A DNA stretch of 64,000 bases from JAENVU01 sp963765075 (lineage in GTDB: Bacteria > Actinomycetota > Acidimicrobiia > IMCC26256 > JAENVU01), in contig CAVXVA010000001.1 in assembly GCA_963765075.1 (NCBI GenBank), forward strand, positions 62,001-126,000, written 5' to 3'. Made by a program: the position numbers and the translations under genes. Below the pieces are notes generated by a model, which was not told where the DNA came from, searched no databases, and was given only the letters and a program-made list of their open reading frames with translations. Shown here one piece after another: positions 1 through 8,434 of the stretch (positions are counted from its first letter, which is position 1; each line of letters starts with the position of its first letter).

Positions 1-1400
1 CCATCCCGATCGAGGCCGAGGATGGCATCCTACGTATTGCGGTCGCCGACCCGACCGACGTGTTCGCGCTCGACGACCTTCAGGTCATCACCGCGATGCA
101 GATCGTGCCGGTTGTCGCCGACCCCAACCAGATCAACGAAGTCGCGAATCGGGTCTGGTCGCGGCCGAGCATGGAAAGCCGCATCGACGATGCGATCGAC
201 ATCGAGGACAACGAGCCCCAACACGTCCTCGTGGCCGAGACCGAGGATGCGCCGATCATCCGCCTCGTCGACGCGATGGTCGCGCAGGCGACCGACGAGC
301 GCGCGTCCGACATTCACATCGAACCTTCGGGTGAACGAGTGCGCATCCGATTCCGTGTCGACGGAGTACTGCACGACGCGTCGTACACACCCCGCAATGT
401 GTTGCGGCCGATCGTCAGTCGGCTGAAGGTCATGGCCGGCTGTGACATCTCGAACAGCCGGACTCCCCAGGACGGTCGTTTCTCGGTCTCCGGGAAGAAC
501 CGACACGTGGATGTCCGCATGACGACGCTGCCGACGGCGTCGGGTGAAGCCGTCGTGCTCCGACTCCTCGACAAGTCGCAGGGCATCAAGGAGCTCACCA
601 GCCTCGGCTTCGAGCCCGAGGACCTGGCGAAGTACACCGAGTGCTACCGCGCATCCCAGGGCGCCATCCTCACCGCCGGCCCGACCGGATCGGGCAAGAC
701 CTCGACTCTCTACGCCACCCTGAGCCAGCTCAACGATCCAACGCGCAGCATCGTGAGCGTCGAAGACCCCGTCGAATACCACATGGACGGCATCAAGCAG
801 GTTCAGGTCGGTCGGCGCGGCACCGTCGGATTCGCCGGCGCGTTGCGGGCCATCTTGCGCGCCGACCCCGACGTCATCCTCGTGGGTGAGATCCGCGACT
901 CCGAGACTGCCCTCATCGCCGCCGAAGCCGCACTGACCGGCCACCTCGTGCTGAGCACGATTCACACGCTGAGCGCCTCCACCGTGCCCGTTCGACTCAT
1001 CGAGATGGGCGTCGAGCCCTACTTGGTGACGTCGTCACTCCAGTGCGTGGTGTCGCAACGACTCGCGCGCCGGCTCTGCGAATACTGCAGTACGACGTCG
1101 GAACCGAACGCCGACGAGCTGACGCTCTTGGTCCGGCCCGGTGACCAAGTCCCGACCGAGGTCGGACGCCCGGTCGGGTGCTCGCACTGTTCCAACACGG
1201 GCTACCGGGGTCGGATCGCGGTCTACGAGGTCATGAAGCTCGACGACGACATCCGCTCCCTTATCGCTCGACGGGCCGCCGGTCCCGAGATCGAGAAGGT
1301 GGCCGTCGAGGCCGGGATGCGCACCCTGCGCTCCGCCGGCATCAGCCACGTCCGCGCCGGCACCTTCGGCCCCGAAGAACTCCTCCGCATCCTCTCCTAA
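1..1400 (+). CDS. GspE/PilB-type secretion ATPase, 5'-truncated
   Basis: Cytoplasmic hexameric ATPase that drives pilus or pseudopilus assembly. The gene enters from outside the window; the reading frame is open from base 3 and reads IPIEAEDGILRIAVADPTDVF, the usual end of the T2SSE N-terminal domain, so no start is visible. Seen in order: the bipartite ATPase N-part (ASDIHIEPSG), Walker A GPTGSGKTST near 670-700, the Asp box EDPVEYHMDG, Walker B ADPDVILVGEIRD, the His box TGHLVLSTIHT and a C-terminal tetracysteine zinc site (CEYC and CSHC). It is a paralog of the pilB at 4826-6505 and lies on the opposite strand. Its exact partner system (type IV pilus or type II-like) cannot be told from this fragment. 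Confidence 0.9.
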   Translation, partial: IPIEAEDGILRIAVADPTDVFALDDLQVITAMQIVPVVADPNQINEVANRVWSRPSMESRIDDAIDIEDNEPQHVLVAETEDAPIIRLVDAMVAQATDERASDIHIEPSGERVRIRFRVDGVLHDASYTPRNVLRPIVSRLKVMAGCDISNSRTPQDGRFSVSGKNRHVDVRMTTLPTASGEAVVLRLLDKSQGIKELTSLGFEPEDLAKYTECYRASQGAILTAGPTGSGKTSTLYATLSQLNDPTRSIVSVEDPVEYHMDGIKQVQVGRRGTVGFAGALRAILRADPDVILVGEIRDSETALIAAEAALTGHLVLSTIHTLSASTVPVRLIEMGVEPYLVTSSLQCVVSQRLARRLCEYCSTTSEPNADELTLLVRPGDQVPTEVGRPVGCSHCSNTGYRGRIAVYEVMKLDDDIRSLIARRAAGPEIEKVAVEAGMRTLRSAGISHVRAGTFGPEELLRILS

Positions 1401-1408
1401 GGACTGAC

Positions 1409-1425
1409 GGACCGACCTGCGGTCC
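1409..1425 (+). terminator. Candidate hairpin after the pilB paralog
   Basis: GGACCG-acctg-CGGTCC forms a perfect 6-bp stem with a 5-nt loop, 8 nt after the pilB stop and between two convergent genes. No T-run follows, so a Rho-independent terminator is only possible. Confidence 0.35.
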
Positions 1426-1446
1426 TCGATCCGGCGCGCCCCGGCG

Positions 1447-1467
1447 TCGCGCGAACGGCTGAGAGTG
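1447..1467. repeat. 21-bp intergenic repeat, copy 1
   Basis: TCGCGCGAACGGCTGAGAGTG matches 19 of 21 bases of a second noncoding copy at 3415-3435. This copy lies just beyond the stop of the GNAT gene. Function unknown. Confidence 0.35.
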
Positions 1468-1469
1468 GC

Positions 1470-1967
1470 TCAGTTCGACGCGGCGGCGTGTCTGACCATT
1501 GTCCAGGTCGATCCGTGCTGCTCGACCGGCACGAAACCGACCGACTCGTAGAGGCGACGCGCCGGATTGTCGCCGTGAACGCTGAGGCTCAGAGCCGGGT
1601 GACTCTGCGCAACACTGGCCTTGATCAGACCGATGAGAAGCTGACGACCGATCCCCTCGTGCCGACGCGCCACAACGACGGCGATCGAGAGTTCCGGCAC
1701 ATCTTCGGCGATGAAGCCATAGCCATGGCTCACCTTGGTGTAGGTCCGATACCAAGCCGCGCCCAGCGGCCCATCCTCTTCGGCGACGAGTCCGAAATCG
1801 CCGGGCCTCGGCCATCCATCGAGGTACATCGCGTAGCGCGGATCGGCAAGCACCTGGTCGGCCGTCGGTGTCGGCTTGTCGGGACGCCAGACTGCGGCTT
1901 CGCCAAGCATCGTCGCGAGAAAAGTGAAGTCCTCAGCCCGGGCCGGGCGGCACCGAATGTCTTTCAC
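1470..1967 (-). CDS. GNAT-family N-acetyltransferase
   Basis: About 165 residues with the GNAT fold: an early strand-helix block (RPARAEDFTFLATML), the central strand pattern ending in LSIAVVVARRHEGIGRQLL (the acetyl-CoA pyrophosphate loop, RRHEGIGR) and the last-third motif NPARRLYESVGF. The GTG at 1967 is chosen because GGGGAA lies about seven bases upstream and because residues encoded further upstream look non-coding (Arg/Gly-rich). The substrate cannot be told; small-molecule or protein N-alpha acetylation are both possible. It is convergent with the pilB paralog and follows a lipoprotein gene on the same strand after a 182-bp gap in which I see no gene. Confidence 0.85.
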   Translation of the reverse strand: MKDIRCRPARAEDFTFLATMLGEAAVWRPDKPTPTADQVLADPRYAMYLDGWPRPGDFGLVAEEDGPLGAAWYRTYTKVSHGYGFIAEDVPELSIAVVVARRHEGIGRQLLIGLIKASVAQSHPALSLSVHGDNPARRLYESVGFVPVEQHGSTWTMVRHAAASN

Positions 1968-2149
1968 CAACTCGTTCCCCCGCCTCTCACCCCGGCGTTC
2001 CAAAACCACACCGACCGTACTCGCGTCCGTTTGGCACTTGAGGTGAGCCAGACTCACTGCAGGCGACACACGCTTCCACCCGACCACCCACGCGTGCGCC
2101 AGCTTCTCGCGAACGCCCGTCACGGTGGTCGCCTGCCGGGTTCCAACCC

Positions 2150-3394
2150 TTACGGAGGCCCTGAGGTCGCGGGCGGCAGCGCATCCGGGTCGACGAACAC
2201 GACCACCGGATGGTCGGGCGAATCCACGAGCGGCCGCCCCGCGAGATACCGACCCGCGGCCGCGAGTGTCTCGGGTCGCGACATCGGCGAGCCCTGCGGG
2301 AGGAGCGCCCGATACCCCGCGGTCGAGTGTGCGGTCCACGCGTCGGCTCCCAGCTGCGAGATCCGGTCACCGATCCACACGAGCGGGGTGTCGCCGGACT
2401 GCGCAACGAGTGGGTTGGTCGCCCGGTCGACGGGGACCGGCGCGAGATCGGGAAGCCGCCGCCAGCCGCTCGCCGGGTCGAACCAGTCGACCTCGCCACC
2501 ACGACCACCCAATCCGTTCGCGCCGACCACGCCGACGTACCCGATCGCAGACGGCGTGCAATCGACCTGTCCGCCGATGGAGCCATAGGTGACCTTCGTG
2601 GACGGACCCAGTCCACCGGCACCGACCCAAGCTCCGTCGCGGTGCACCCAGGTGTTCGTCGGTTCGATGCGACCCGCCGGCGTCGGCGTGACCCCGGTGT
2701 CGCCAGAACCGAACGCGAACAGTCCGTCACCGAACGCACAGCGCTGCTGCGCCACCGGGAGCGGCGGGATTCCCCGGGGCGTCGTGCCGGGGGCGATGGC
2801 GACCAACTTCGATCCGACCGAGAGGTCCGGTGAGGCGATCGAATAGACGGCGCCACCACCGGCCGCGCCGATCGGGACCGGGGTCACCACATTGCCCGAT
2901 GTCGTCAGATCACCGACGTCGGGCGCTTCGACCGGACTCCACTTGGCCGACACCGGATCGAACGCCGCCGCGGCCATGCGCGTCTCGCCACACCGCACGA
3001 AGTCGCCGTTCTCCTCGTCGATGTGCAGTTCGGGGCACGGGGTGCCCAGCACGACGAACGCCTTCCCGGTCCAGACCGAGCGCGCGCGCCCAAAGCGGCG
3101 GGGCGAACGGCGCGTCGGGCACCGACGACCACTCCTGGGCCTCGACGTCGTAGACCGCGCCGTCGGCGAACGTGCGCGCACCTTCGCCGGTTCGGTCGCC
3201 GCCGTACACGAAGACCCAGCGGCCGCCGGCGACCGGCTCGACCGAGCACGCGTGCTCAGCGGAACGTCGAGCTTTGCGAACCCATCGTGGAACTCGAGGG
3301 GTGCCGACTTCGGTCCCGAGGCGCCATCGCCGCTACCACACGCGCTCACGACGAGTGCACCACTGAGAACAACCATCAACCGGCCGAGCCGCAT
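2150..3394 (-). CDS. Kelch-like repeat lipoprotein with two compensating frame changes
   Basis: The N-terminus MRLGRLMVVLSGALVVSAC is a lipoprotein signal peptide with a VSAC lipobox. The rest resembles a Kelch/galactose-oxidase propeller: repeated blocks with W, GG and D turn residues, such as WTGKAFVVLGTPC, DPVSAKWSPVEAP and DPASGWRRLPDL. Between about 3090 and 3245 the continuous frame gives Arg/Ser-rich nonsense, while the neighbouring frame there gives convincing kelch sequence (GGRWVFVYGGDRTGEG, VYDVEAQEWSSVPDAP). The gene therefore needs a frame change near 3245 (apparent one-base loss) and back in the GC run near 3090 (apparent one-base gain). Probably a surface-exposed protein of unknown role downstream of pilT. 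Confidence 0.75.
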   Translation of the reverse strand: MRLGRLMVVLSGALVVSACGSGDGASGPKSAPLEFHDGFAKLDVPLSTRARSSRSPAAAGSSCTAATEPAKVRARSPTARSTTSRPRSGRRCPTRRSPRRFGRARSVWTGKAFVVLGTPCPELHIDEENGDFVRCGETRMAAAAFDPVSAKWSPVEAPDVGDLTTSGNVVTPVPIGAAGGGAVYSIASPDLSVGSKLVAIAPGTTPRGIPPLPVAQQRCAFGDGLFAFGSGDTGVTPTPAGRIEPTNTWVHRDGAWVGAGGLGPSTKVTYGSIGGQVDCTPSAIGYVGVVGANGLGGRGGEVDWFDPASGWRRLPDLAPVPVDRATNPLVAQSGDTPLVWIGDRISQLGADAWTAHSTAGYRALLPQGSPMSRPETLAAAGRYLAGRPLVDSPDHPVVVFVDPDALPPATSGPP

Positions 3395-3739
3395 CCCATC
3401 AGTCTGCCACCGCTCTCGCGTGAACGGCTGGGAGTGTCAGCATGACGCTGCCGAACACTGTGCGCTGGTGTATCCATGCGGTACAGAGCACACATCGGTC
3501 GCCGGAGCAGTCGGAAGCACGGTCGGCCCGACCCGCCCAGGCGTGCAGCAATGTCCCCAGGCCAGAGGGCTCGCTCGGCGCGACGATTGTGCACTGGTCC
3601 ACCTGTGCCGTGGATGAACGCACAAAGGTCGGCGAAGTTCTCGCCCACCCGAGGGCACGTCATCCGCTCGGTCGAGTCCTCGCGGACCTCCGGCCCCCAG
3701 CCGGCGTCCGAGCCGGAGGCCCGAGCCGAGAGCGGGTGC
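3395..3739. other. Intergenic region between pilT and the kelch-like lipoprotein gene
   Basis: 345 bp without a convincing gene on either strand. It holds the second copy of a 21-bp repeat (3415-3435), 20-41 bp upstream of the lipoprotein start, and an inverted repeat CCTCCGG...CCGGAGG at 3687-3719 just past the pilT stop, which could be a weak terminator. No tRNA-like fold was recognised. Confidence 0.5.
3415..3435. repeat. 21-bp intergenic repeat, copy 2
   Basis: TCGCGTGAACGGCTGGGAGTG, 19/21 identical to 1447-1467. It lies just upstream of the minus-strand lipoprotein start at 3394, so it could be a promoter or operator element. This is inference only. Confidence 0.3.
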
Positions 3740-4810
3740 CTATGCGGCGGCTTCGCGCTCCATCATGAGGGCGAGGTCATGGGGGCGGGTCGCCGCGGCA
3801 AGTGCAACCTGTCGGGTGATCACGCCGGCTTGGAAGAGCTCCAGCGCATGCTGGTCGAAGAGCTGCATGCCGTAGTAGCTCCCCTCGCGGATCACGTCCT
3901 CGAGCTCATAGGTGCGCTCGGCATCGATGATCCGATCGAAGACCCGGCCCGTCGCCACGAGGGACTCGACGATCGGGACGCGGCCGACGAGGTCGGACCG
4001 AGTGACGAGTCGCTGCCCGAGGACGCCCCGCAAGGCACCAGCGAGTGAGCTGCGCACTTGTCCGTGCTGGGACGCGGGGAAGAAGTCGAGGATGCGGTTG
4101 ACCGTCTCGGTCGCAGTGACCGTATGCAGCGTCGCGAGCACGAGGTGACCGGTCTCGGCGGCGGTGATCGCGGCCCAGACGGTCTCGGCGTCGCGCATCT
4201 CACCGATGAGGATCACGTCCGGGTCCTGGCGCAGCACCATCTTCAGCGCGGTCCGGAAGTTCTCGGTGTCGGCACCGATCTCGCGCTGGCTCACGAAGCA
4301 CCGGTTGTCCACGTGACGGATCTCGACCGGGTCTTCGATCGTGACGATATGGGCGTCTCGGGTCGCGTTGATGTGGTCGATCATCGCGGCGAGGGTCGTT
4401 GTCTTGCCCGATCCGGTCGCGCCGGTGACGAGGATCAACCCATCCTTCTCATCGGCGAGCCGCTGCGCGATCGGTGGCATCCCCAGTTCGGCGAGCGACG
4501 GGACCTTGGGCAGCACGTACCGAATCGCGAGCGCGATCGTGCCCTGCTGGCGATACACGTTGATCCGGAATCGACCCAGGCCATCGGCCTCGTAGGCAAA
4601 GTCGACTTCGCCCTTCGACGCAAACGATTCCCGCCGCCAGGCCGGCATCACTCCTTCGGCGAAGGCCGCGACGCTGTCTTCGGTCATCGCCGGTTCGGGC
4701 AGCACTTCGAGTTGACCGTCGACACGCACGGTCGGCGGCCGACCCTCCTTCAGGTGCAGATCCGACGCGCCCATCTCGATGGTCCGGGCGAGCAGTTCGT
4801 TGACGTTCAC
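3740..4810 (-). CDS. pilT: Type IV pilus retraction ATPase PilT
   Basis: Hexameric ATPase that depolymerises type IV pili, giving twitching motility and DNA uptake. At 356 residues it has the usual PilT length. Seen: N-terminal PAS-like domain starting MNVNELLARTIEMGASDLHL, Walker A GATGSGKTTT near residue 130, Asp box TIEDPVE, Walker B DPDVILIGEMRD, His box GHLVLATLHT, and a C-terminal LEDVIREGSYYGMQ block resembling the PilT AIRNLIRE signature region. The start is 15 bp after the pilB stop at 4826, so the two are surely co-transcribed. Confidence 0.97.
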   Translation of the reverse strand: MNVNELLARTIEMGASDLHLKEGRPPTVRVDGQLEVLPEPAMTEDSVAAFAEGVMPAWRRESFASKGEVDFAYEADGLGRFRINVYRQQGTIALAIRYVLPKVPSLAELGMPPIAQRLADEKDGLILVTGATGSGKTTTLAAMIDHINATRDAHIVTIEDPVEIRHVDNRCFVSQREIGADTENFRTALKMVLRQDPDVILIGEMRDAETVWAAITAAETGHLVLATLHTVTATETVNRILDFFPASQHGQVRSSLAGALRGVLGQRLVTRSDLVGRVPIVESLVATGRVFDRIIDAERTYELEDVIREGSYYGMQLFDQHALELFQAGVITRQVALAAATRPHDLALMMEREAAA

Positions 4811-4825
4811 CAGTGCTCCTCTCGG

Positions 4826-6505
4826 TCAGGCCACGACCCGGAAGACTTCTTCCAAGCTCGTGAGCCCCGCCGCTACCTTTCGAAATCCGTCGCCGCGCAG
4901 CGGAACCATCCCCTGCATGACCGCGGCCTTCTTGACATCTTCGGTCGATCGGTGCTCGATGATGAGCCGTTCCACCTCTTCGGTGATGGTCATCACTTCA
5001 TGCAGGGCGAATCGACCTTTGTATCCGGTTTTTCCGCAGTGGCCGCAGCCCACCGGGCGGTTCAGCGTCGGCCACTCGGAGGTCGTGTCCATCGGCCAGC
5101 CGGCCTCGACCAGTTCGGCCTCGCTCGGCTGGTACGCCTCGGCACAGTGCTTGCACAGCCGCCGGGCGAGCCGTTGTGCCAGCACGCTCGTCAGCGCGCT
5201 GGTGACGAGAAACGGTTCGACGCCCATCTCCACGAGGCGTTGCGGAGTCGAGGCCGCATCGTTCGTGTGCAGGGTGGTGAGCACGAGGTGACCGGTCAAC
5301 GCAGCCTCGATGGCAATCGTCGCGGTCTCCTGGTCGCGAATCTCACCGACGAGGATGATGTCCGGGTCACACCGCAGGATGGATCGGAGCGCAGCCGCAA
5401 AACTCAGACCCGCCTTCGAATGAATCTGCACCTGATTGATCCCGGCGAGTCGGTACTCAACCGGGTCTTCGACGGTGATGATGTTGCGGTCCACCTGGTT
5501 GAGAATGTTGAGCGTCGCGTAGAGCGTGGTCGACTTTCCCGAACCGGTCGGGCCGGTCACCATGATCGTGCCGTAGGGCTTCTTGTACGACGCTTCGAAA
5601 CGGGACAACACGTCGGGGAGGAACCCCTGATCGTCAAGGGTCAGCAATGCCTGGCTCTTGTCGAGGATTCGCATGACGACCTTCTCGCCGTACACGGTCG
5701 GCAGGGTCGCGACGCGAAGGTCGACCGGCTGACCGCCGACTCGGGCCGAGATGCGACCGTCTTGCGGGATGCGCCGCTCCGCGATGTTGATGTCGGCCAT
5801 GACCTTGAGCCGACTGATGACCCCGGCCTGAATGGCCTTGGGCGAATGCATCGCCTCGTGCAACACGCCGTCGATACGGAACCGGATGCGCAAGTCGGTC
5901 TCGGTGGGCTCGACGTGGATATCCGACGCGCGGTCCGCCACCGCCTGGGTGATCACCAAGTTGACGAACTTGACGATCGGGGCATCTTCGATCAGCTCGT
6001 CGATCCGAGCGCTGTCCTCGGGGGCCCCGAGTTCGGTCACCGCCTCCTGGGCCATCGTGTCGACTTCACCGTCGAGCCGGTGCACCTTGTCGATCAGTTG
6101 TTGCACCTGGCTCGGCGGCGACACCACCGTGACGACCTCGGCGCCCGTCATCGCCCGGATGTCGTCCGCGGCGAACACGTTCGACGGGTCGGCCATCGTG
6201 ACGACGAGGCGGCCGCGCTCGTCCCATTGGATCGGGATCGCCTGATAGCGGCGGACCAGTGACTCGGGCACCAGCATCGACACCGACGGGTCGATGGTGA
6301 TGTCGTCGAGATCGACGAAGCCGAGACCCACCTGGTGGGCGAGTATGCGCACCAGGTCGGATTCGGTGATCCGACCGTGTTCGATCAGGATCCGACTGAC
6401 GGGCTTGCCGTTCGACTCACTCGCCGCGAGGGCCGCGTCGAGGTCGGCCTGGGTGATCAGGCCCTGTTGAAGCAGCAAGGTGCCGAGTTGGGCACCATTC
6501 GACAC
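4826..6505 (-). CDS. pilB: Type IV pilus assembly ATPase PilB
   Basis: Extension motor of the type IV pilus, 559 residues. An N-terminal MshEN/T2SSE_N region (GTLLLQQGLITQADLDAAL; MADPSNVFAADDIRAM) precedes the ATPase core: ASDIHVEPTE, Walker A GPTGSGKSTT near residue 321, TVEDPVEYRL, Walker B DPDIILVGEIRDQET, GHLVLTTLHTNDA, and the zinc site CKHC...CGHC with GYKGRFALHEVM. It is followed by pilT and preceded by a DUF4388 gene, so motor and presumed regulator lie together. The duplicated N-terminal modules suggest nucleotide (c-di-GMP) control as in MshE, but the key residues were not verified. Confidence 0.97.
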   Translation of the reverse strand: MSNGAQLGTLLLQQGLITQADLDAALAASESNGKPVSRILIEHGRITESDLVRILAHQVGLGFVDLDDITIDPSVSMLVPESLVRRYQAIPIQWDERGRLVVTMADPSNVFAADDIRAMTGAEVVTVVSPPSQVQQLIDKVHRLDGEVDTMAQEAVTELGAPEDSARIDELIEDAPIVKFVNLVITQAVADRASDIHVEPTETDLRIRFRIDGVLHEAMHSPKAIQAGVISRLKVMADINIAERRIPQDGRISARVGGQPVDLRVATLPTVYGEKVVMRILDKSQALLTLDDQGFLPDVLSRFEASYKKPYGTIMVTGPTGSGKSTTLYATLNILNQVDRNIITVEDPVEYRLAGINQVQIHSKAGLSFAAALRSILRCDPDIILVGEIRDQETATIAIEAALTGHLVLTTLHTNDAASTPQRLVEMGVEPFLVTSALTSVLAQRLARRLCKHCAEAYQPSEAELVEAGWPMDTTSEWPTLNRPVGCGHCGKTGYKGRFALHEVMTITEEVERLIIEHRSTEDVKKAAVMQGMVPLRGDGFRKVAAGLTSLEEVFRVVA

Positions 6506-6580
6506 GCGGCCTCCTCCACCACTTGCTCGCCGAGTTGCGAGATAACTGCGTATCGGCTGGGAAGGGGCGCTGCTGAAGGG

Positions 6581-7561
6581 TCAGTCGTCCTTGAGCCCGG
6601 AGAACATGCGCAGGAGTTCACTGCGGTCCACGACGATCTCCGAGCGCTCGACCACGGGCGAGTCCGAGATGCCCGGCGGCGCCGGATCCATGACCTCGGG
6701 AACGGGCGGGCTCGAGAGGCCTGCCCGGGCAGCCAGATCGGCCCGTTCCCGGGCCAGGGACTCGGCGTCGGTCGGCGCCGGCGCCGCGGCGACCGGAGCC
6801 GGCTCGGGCGCAGGTGGAGCCGGCGCGGGAGCCGTTGCGGGCGCAACCGGGGCAGCCAACGCGGAGTTCGGATCAGTGCGGACATCGGCGCCCCAGTCGG
6901 TCACGTCGAGCACGTCGCCGACCTCACCGACACTCGTCGGCGCGACCATCCGCTCGACATCGGCGCGGGCCGACGACAACGCCCGCTCCGCGCCCACCAG
7001 CACTCGCACGGCGCCGGCCAGCACCAGTGCTCGCACTTCGGGCCCGATCACGATCAGGCTGGCATCGGCGGTCCGGGCCAACTCCCGGATCGTGCGCTCC
7101 CCGTCGACGAGTTCGAGCACGCGAAAGCCGATACGGCTCAGCGTGATCGAGTCTTCGGTGAGCACCCCCGTCCGCTCGAGAATCGAATCGAAACTCTCGA
7201 CCGTCGTCATGATCGAAGGCCACTCTCGAGCGATCGCCGTCGAACGTTCCAACACCGGACCGACCGGGAGCGCGAGCGGCGCCGGCCATGGCGGGGTCAC
7301 ATCGGCCCGGAACTCGAATTCGGCGTCTCGGCTTCGCAACAACGACACGCAGACTTCGAGGAGACGAACTTCCAACGCCGCGATATCGGGTACCGGCCCC
7401 GACAGGTCCGAGACCTCTCCCCCGCACAGCTCCCCGCCGGCGAAGTACAAGGACCCGTCGACCTCGCGGCCCTGAACGATCAGGGCACCGCTCGCGACTG
7501 ACCGCTCGACGAGTCCGAGGACTTCGGCGAGGGGGAAGACTGAGAATGTCCCGGATAACAC
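6581..7561 (-). CDS. DUF4388 (PATAN-like) domain protein next to pilB/pilT
   Basis: 327 residues. The first ~100 residues match the DUF4388 pattern: LSGTFSVFPLAEVLGLVE, then GSLYFAGGELCGGEV, where a signalling surface precedes a GxLxFxxGxL strand. A middle winged-helix-like segment (ITLSRIGFRVLELVDGERTIRELA) follows, then an Ala/Pro-rich linker of about 45 residues and an acidic tail. The GTG at 7561 is preceded by TGGAGG at 7-bp spacing; further upstream the frame looks non-coding. DUF4388 proteins are commonly linked to pilus or gliding regulation, and the place directly upstream of pilB supports that here. The molecular role is unknown. Confidence 0.8.
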   Translation of the reverse strand: MLSGTFSVFPLAEVLGLVERSVASGALIVQGREVDGSLYFAGGELCGGEVSDLSGPVPDIAALEVRLLEVCVSLLRSRDAEFEFRADVTPPWPAPLALPVGPVLERSTAIAREWPSIMTTVESFDSILERTGVLTEDSITLSRIGFRVLELVDGERTIRELARTADASLIVIGPEVRALVLAGAVRVLVGAERALSSARADVERMVAPTSVGEVGDVLDVTDWGADVRTDPNSALAAPVAPATAPAPAPPAPEPAPVAAAPAPTDAESLARERADLAARAGLSSPPVPEVMDPAPPGISDSPVVERSEIVVDRSELLRMFSGLKDD

Positions 7562-7611
7562 TGAACGGCCTCCACGGTGTGTCCGTGAAGGTGTCGGCAG
7601 CTTGCCGAGAC

Positions 7612-8434
7612 TTATTGAGCCCCCGGCTCGGCATCTCCGGCCGCGTCCCGCATGGCCGACAGTGGCGCCGGGATGCCGGTCCAGAGCTCGAAGGCCAGCG
7701 CGGCCTGGTGCACGAGCATTCCCAACCCGCCGATCGGCCGGGCGCCGGTTTCGGCGGCGGTGCGGAGCAGGCCCGTTTCGAGCGGGTGATACACCAAATC
7801 GACGATCCACTGCCCGGCAACGGGTTCGATCGGGATCCCGACGTCGTCGCCCATCCCGATGGGTGTGGCGTTCACCACGATTTCCGCGTCTCCGGCCGGC
7901 GCCGACGGCCAGGCAGTCACCTCGACCCCCGCCACCGCGGCCGCGACGGCCCGAGCCGCCTCGGGACGCCGTGATGCCACGGCTACCCGCGCCCCGACCC
8001 GAATCAACGCATCGGCCACCGCCCGGGCTGCACCTCCGGCGCCGAGCACCAGCACCGACCGACCCGCCGGGTCCAACCCCTCATCGGTCAAGGACCGCAG
8101 GAACCCCTCGCCATCCGTCGACGTCGCCGAGACACGATCCGTCGTCCCGCACGACGACGGTGTTCACCGAACCCAACGCCTGGGCGACGGTCGTGAGCTC
8201 GTCACACGCCCGCGCCGCATCGACCTTGTGCGGCATCGTCACATTGATGCCCCCGATGCCCAGGGTGGGCAGGGACCGAACGGCATCTGCGCCTCGACCG
8301 GGCGGAACGTCGAACGCCACGTACACCCAGTCGAGGCCCGCAGCTGCGAACGCGGCGTTGTGAATTGCCGGCGACCGAGAATGACGGACCGGTGAGCCGA
8401 TGACCCCGGCCAGGCGCGTGTGCCCCGTGATCAT
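7612..8434 (-). CDS. aroE: Shikimate dehydrogenase AroE, frame interrupted
   Basis: NADP-dependent reduction of 3-dehydroshikimate in aromatic amino acid synthesis. The N-terminal half (8434 to about 8115) has the substrate site GSPVRHSRSPAIHNAAF, NVTMPHK and GSVNTVV. The C-terminal half lies one frame over and has the nucleotide loop VLGAGGAARAV, VNATPIG, DLVYHPLET and GLGMLVHQAALAFELWTG. The halves join at 8111-8117, where removing one base gives GDVDDGEGFLRSL, the expected GDNTDGEGF-like signature. The catalytic Lys and Asp region is intact, so an inserted base is more likely than true decay. The start overlaps the mltG stop by 4 nt. Confidence 0.93.

Noticed and set aside
3395..3739. Small genes in the pilT-lipoprotein gap
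   Set aside because: Short open frames exist on both strands but lack ribosome binding sites and recognisable composition; none is supported.
4058..6262. Very long open frame (over 700 codons) on the plus strand
   Set aside because: It is antisense to pilT and pilB, His/Asp/Arg-rich and without a family match; a normal by-product of GC-rich coding DNA. The same holds for the long frames at 18243-20294 (antisense to relA/secF) and 47159-49414 (antisense to dnaE).
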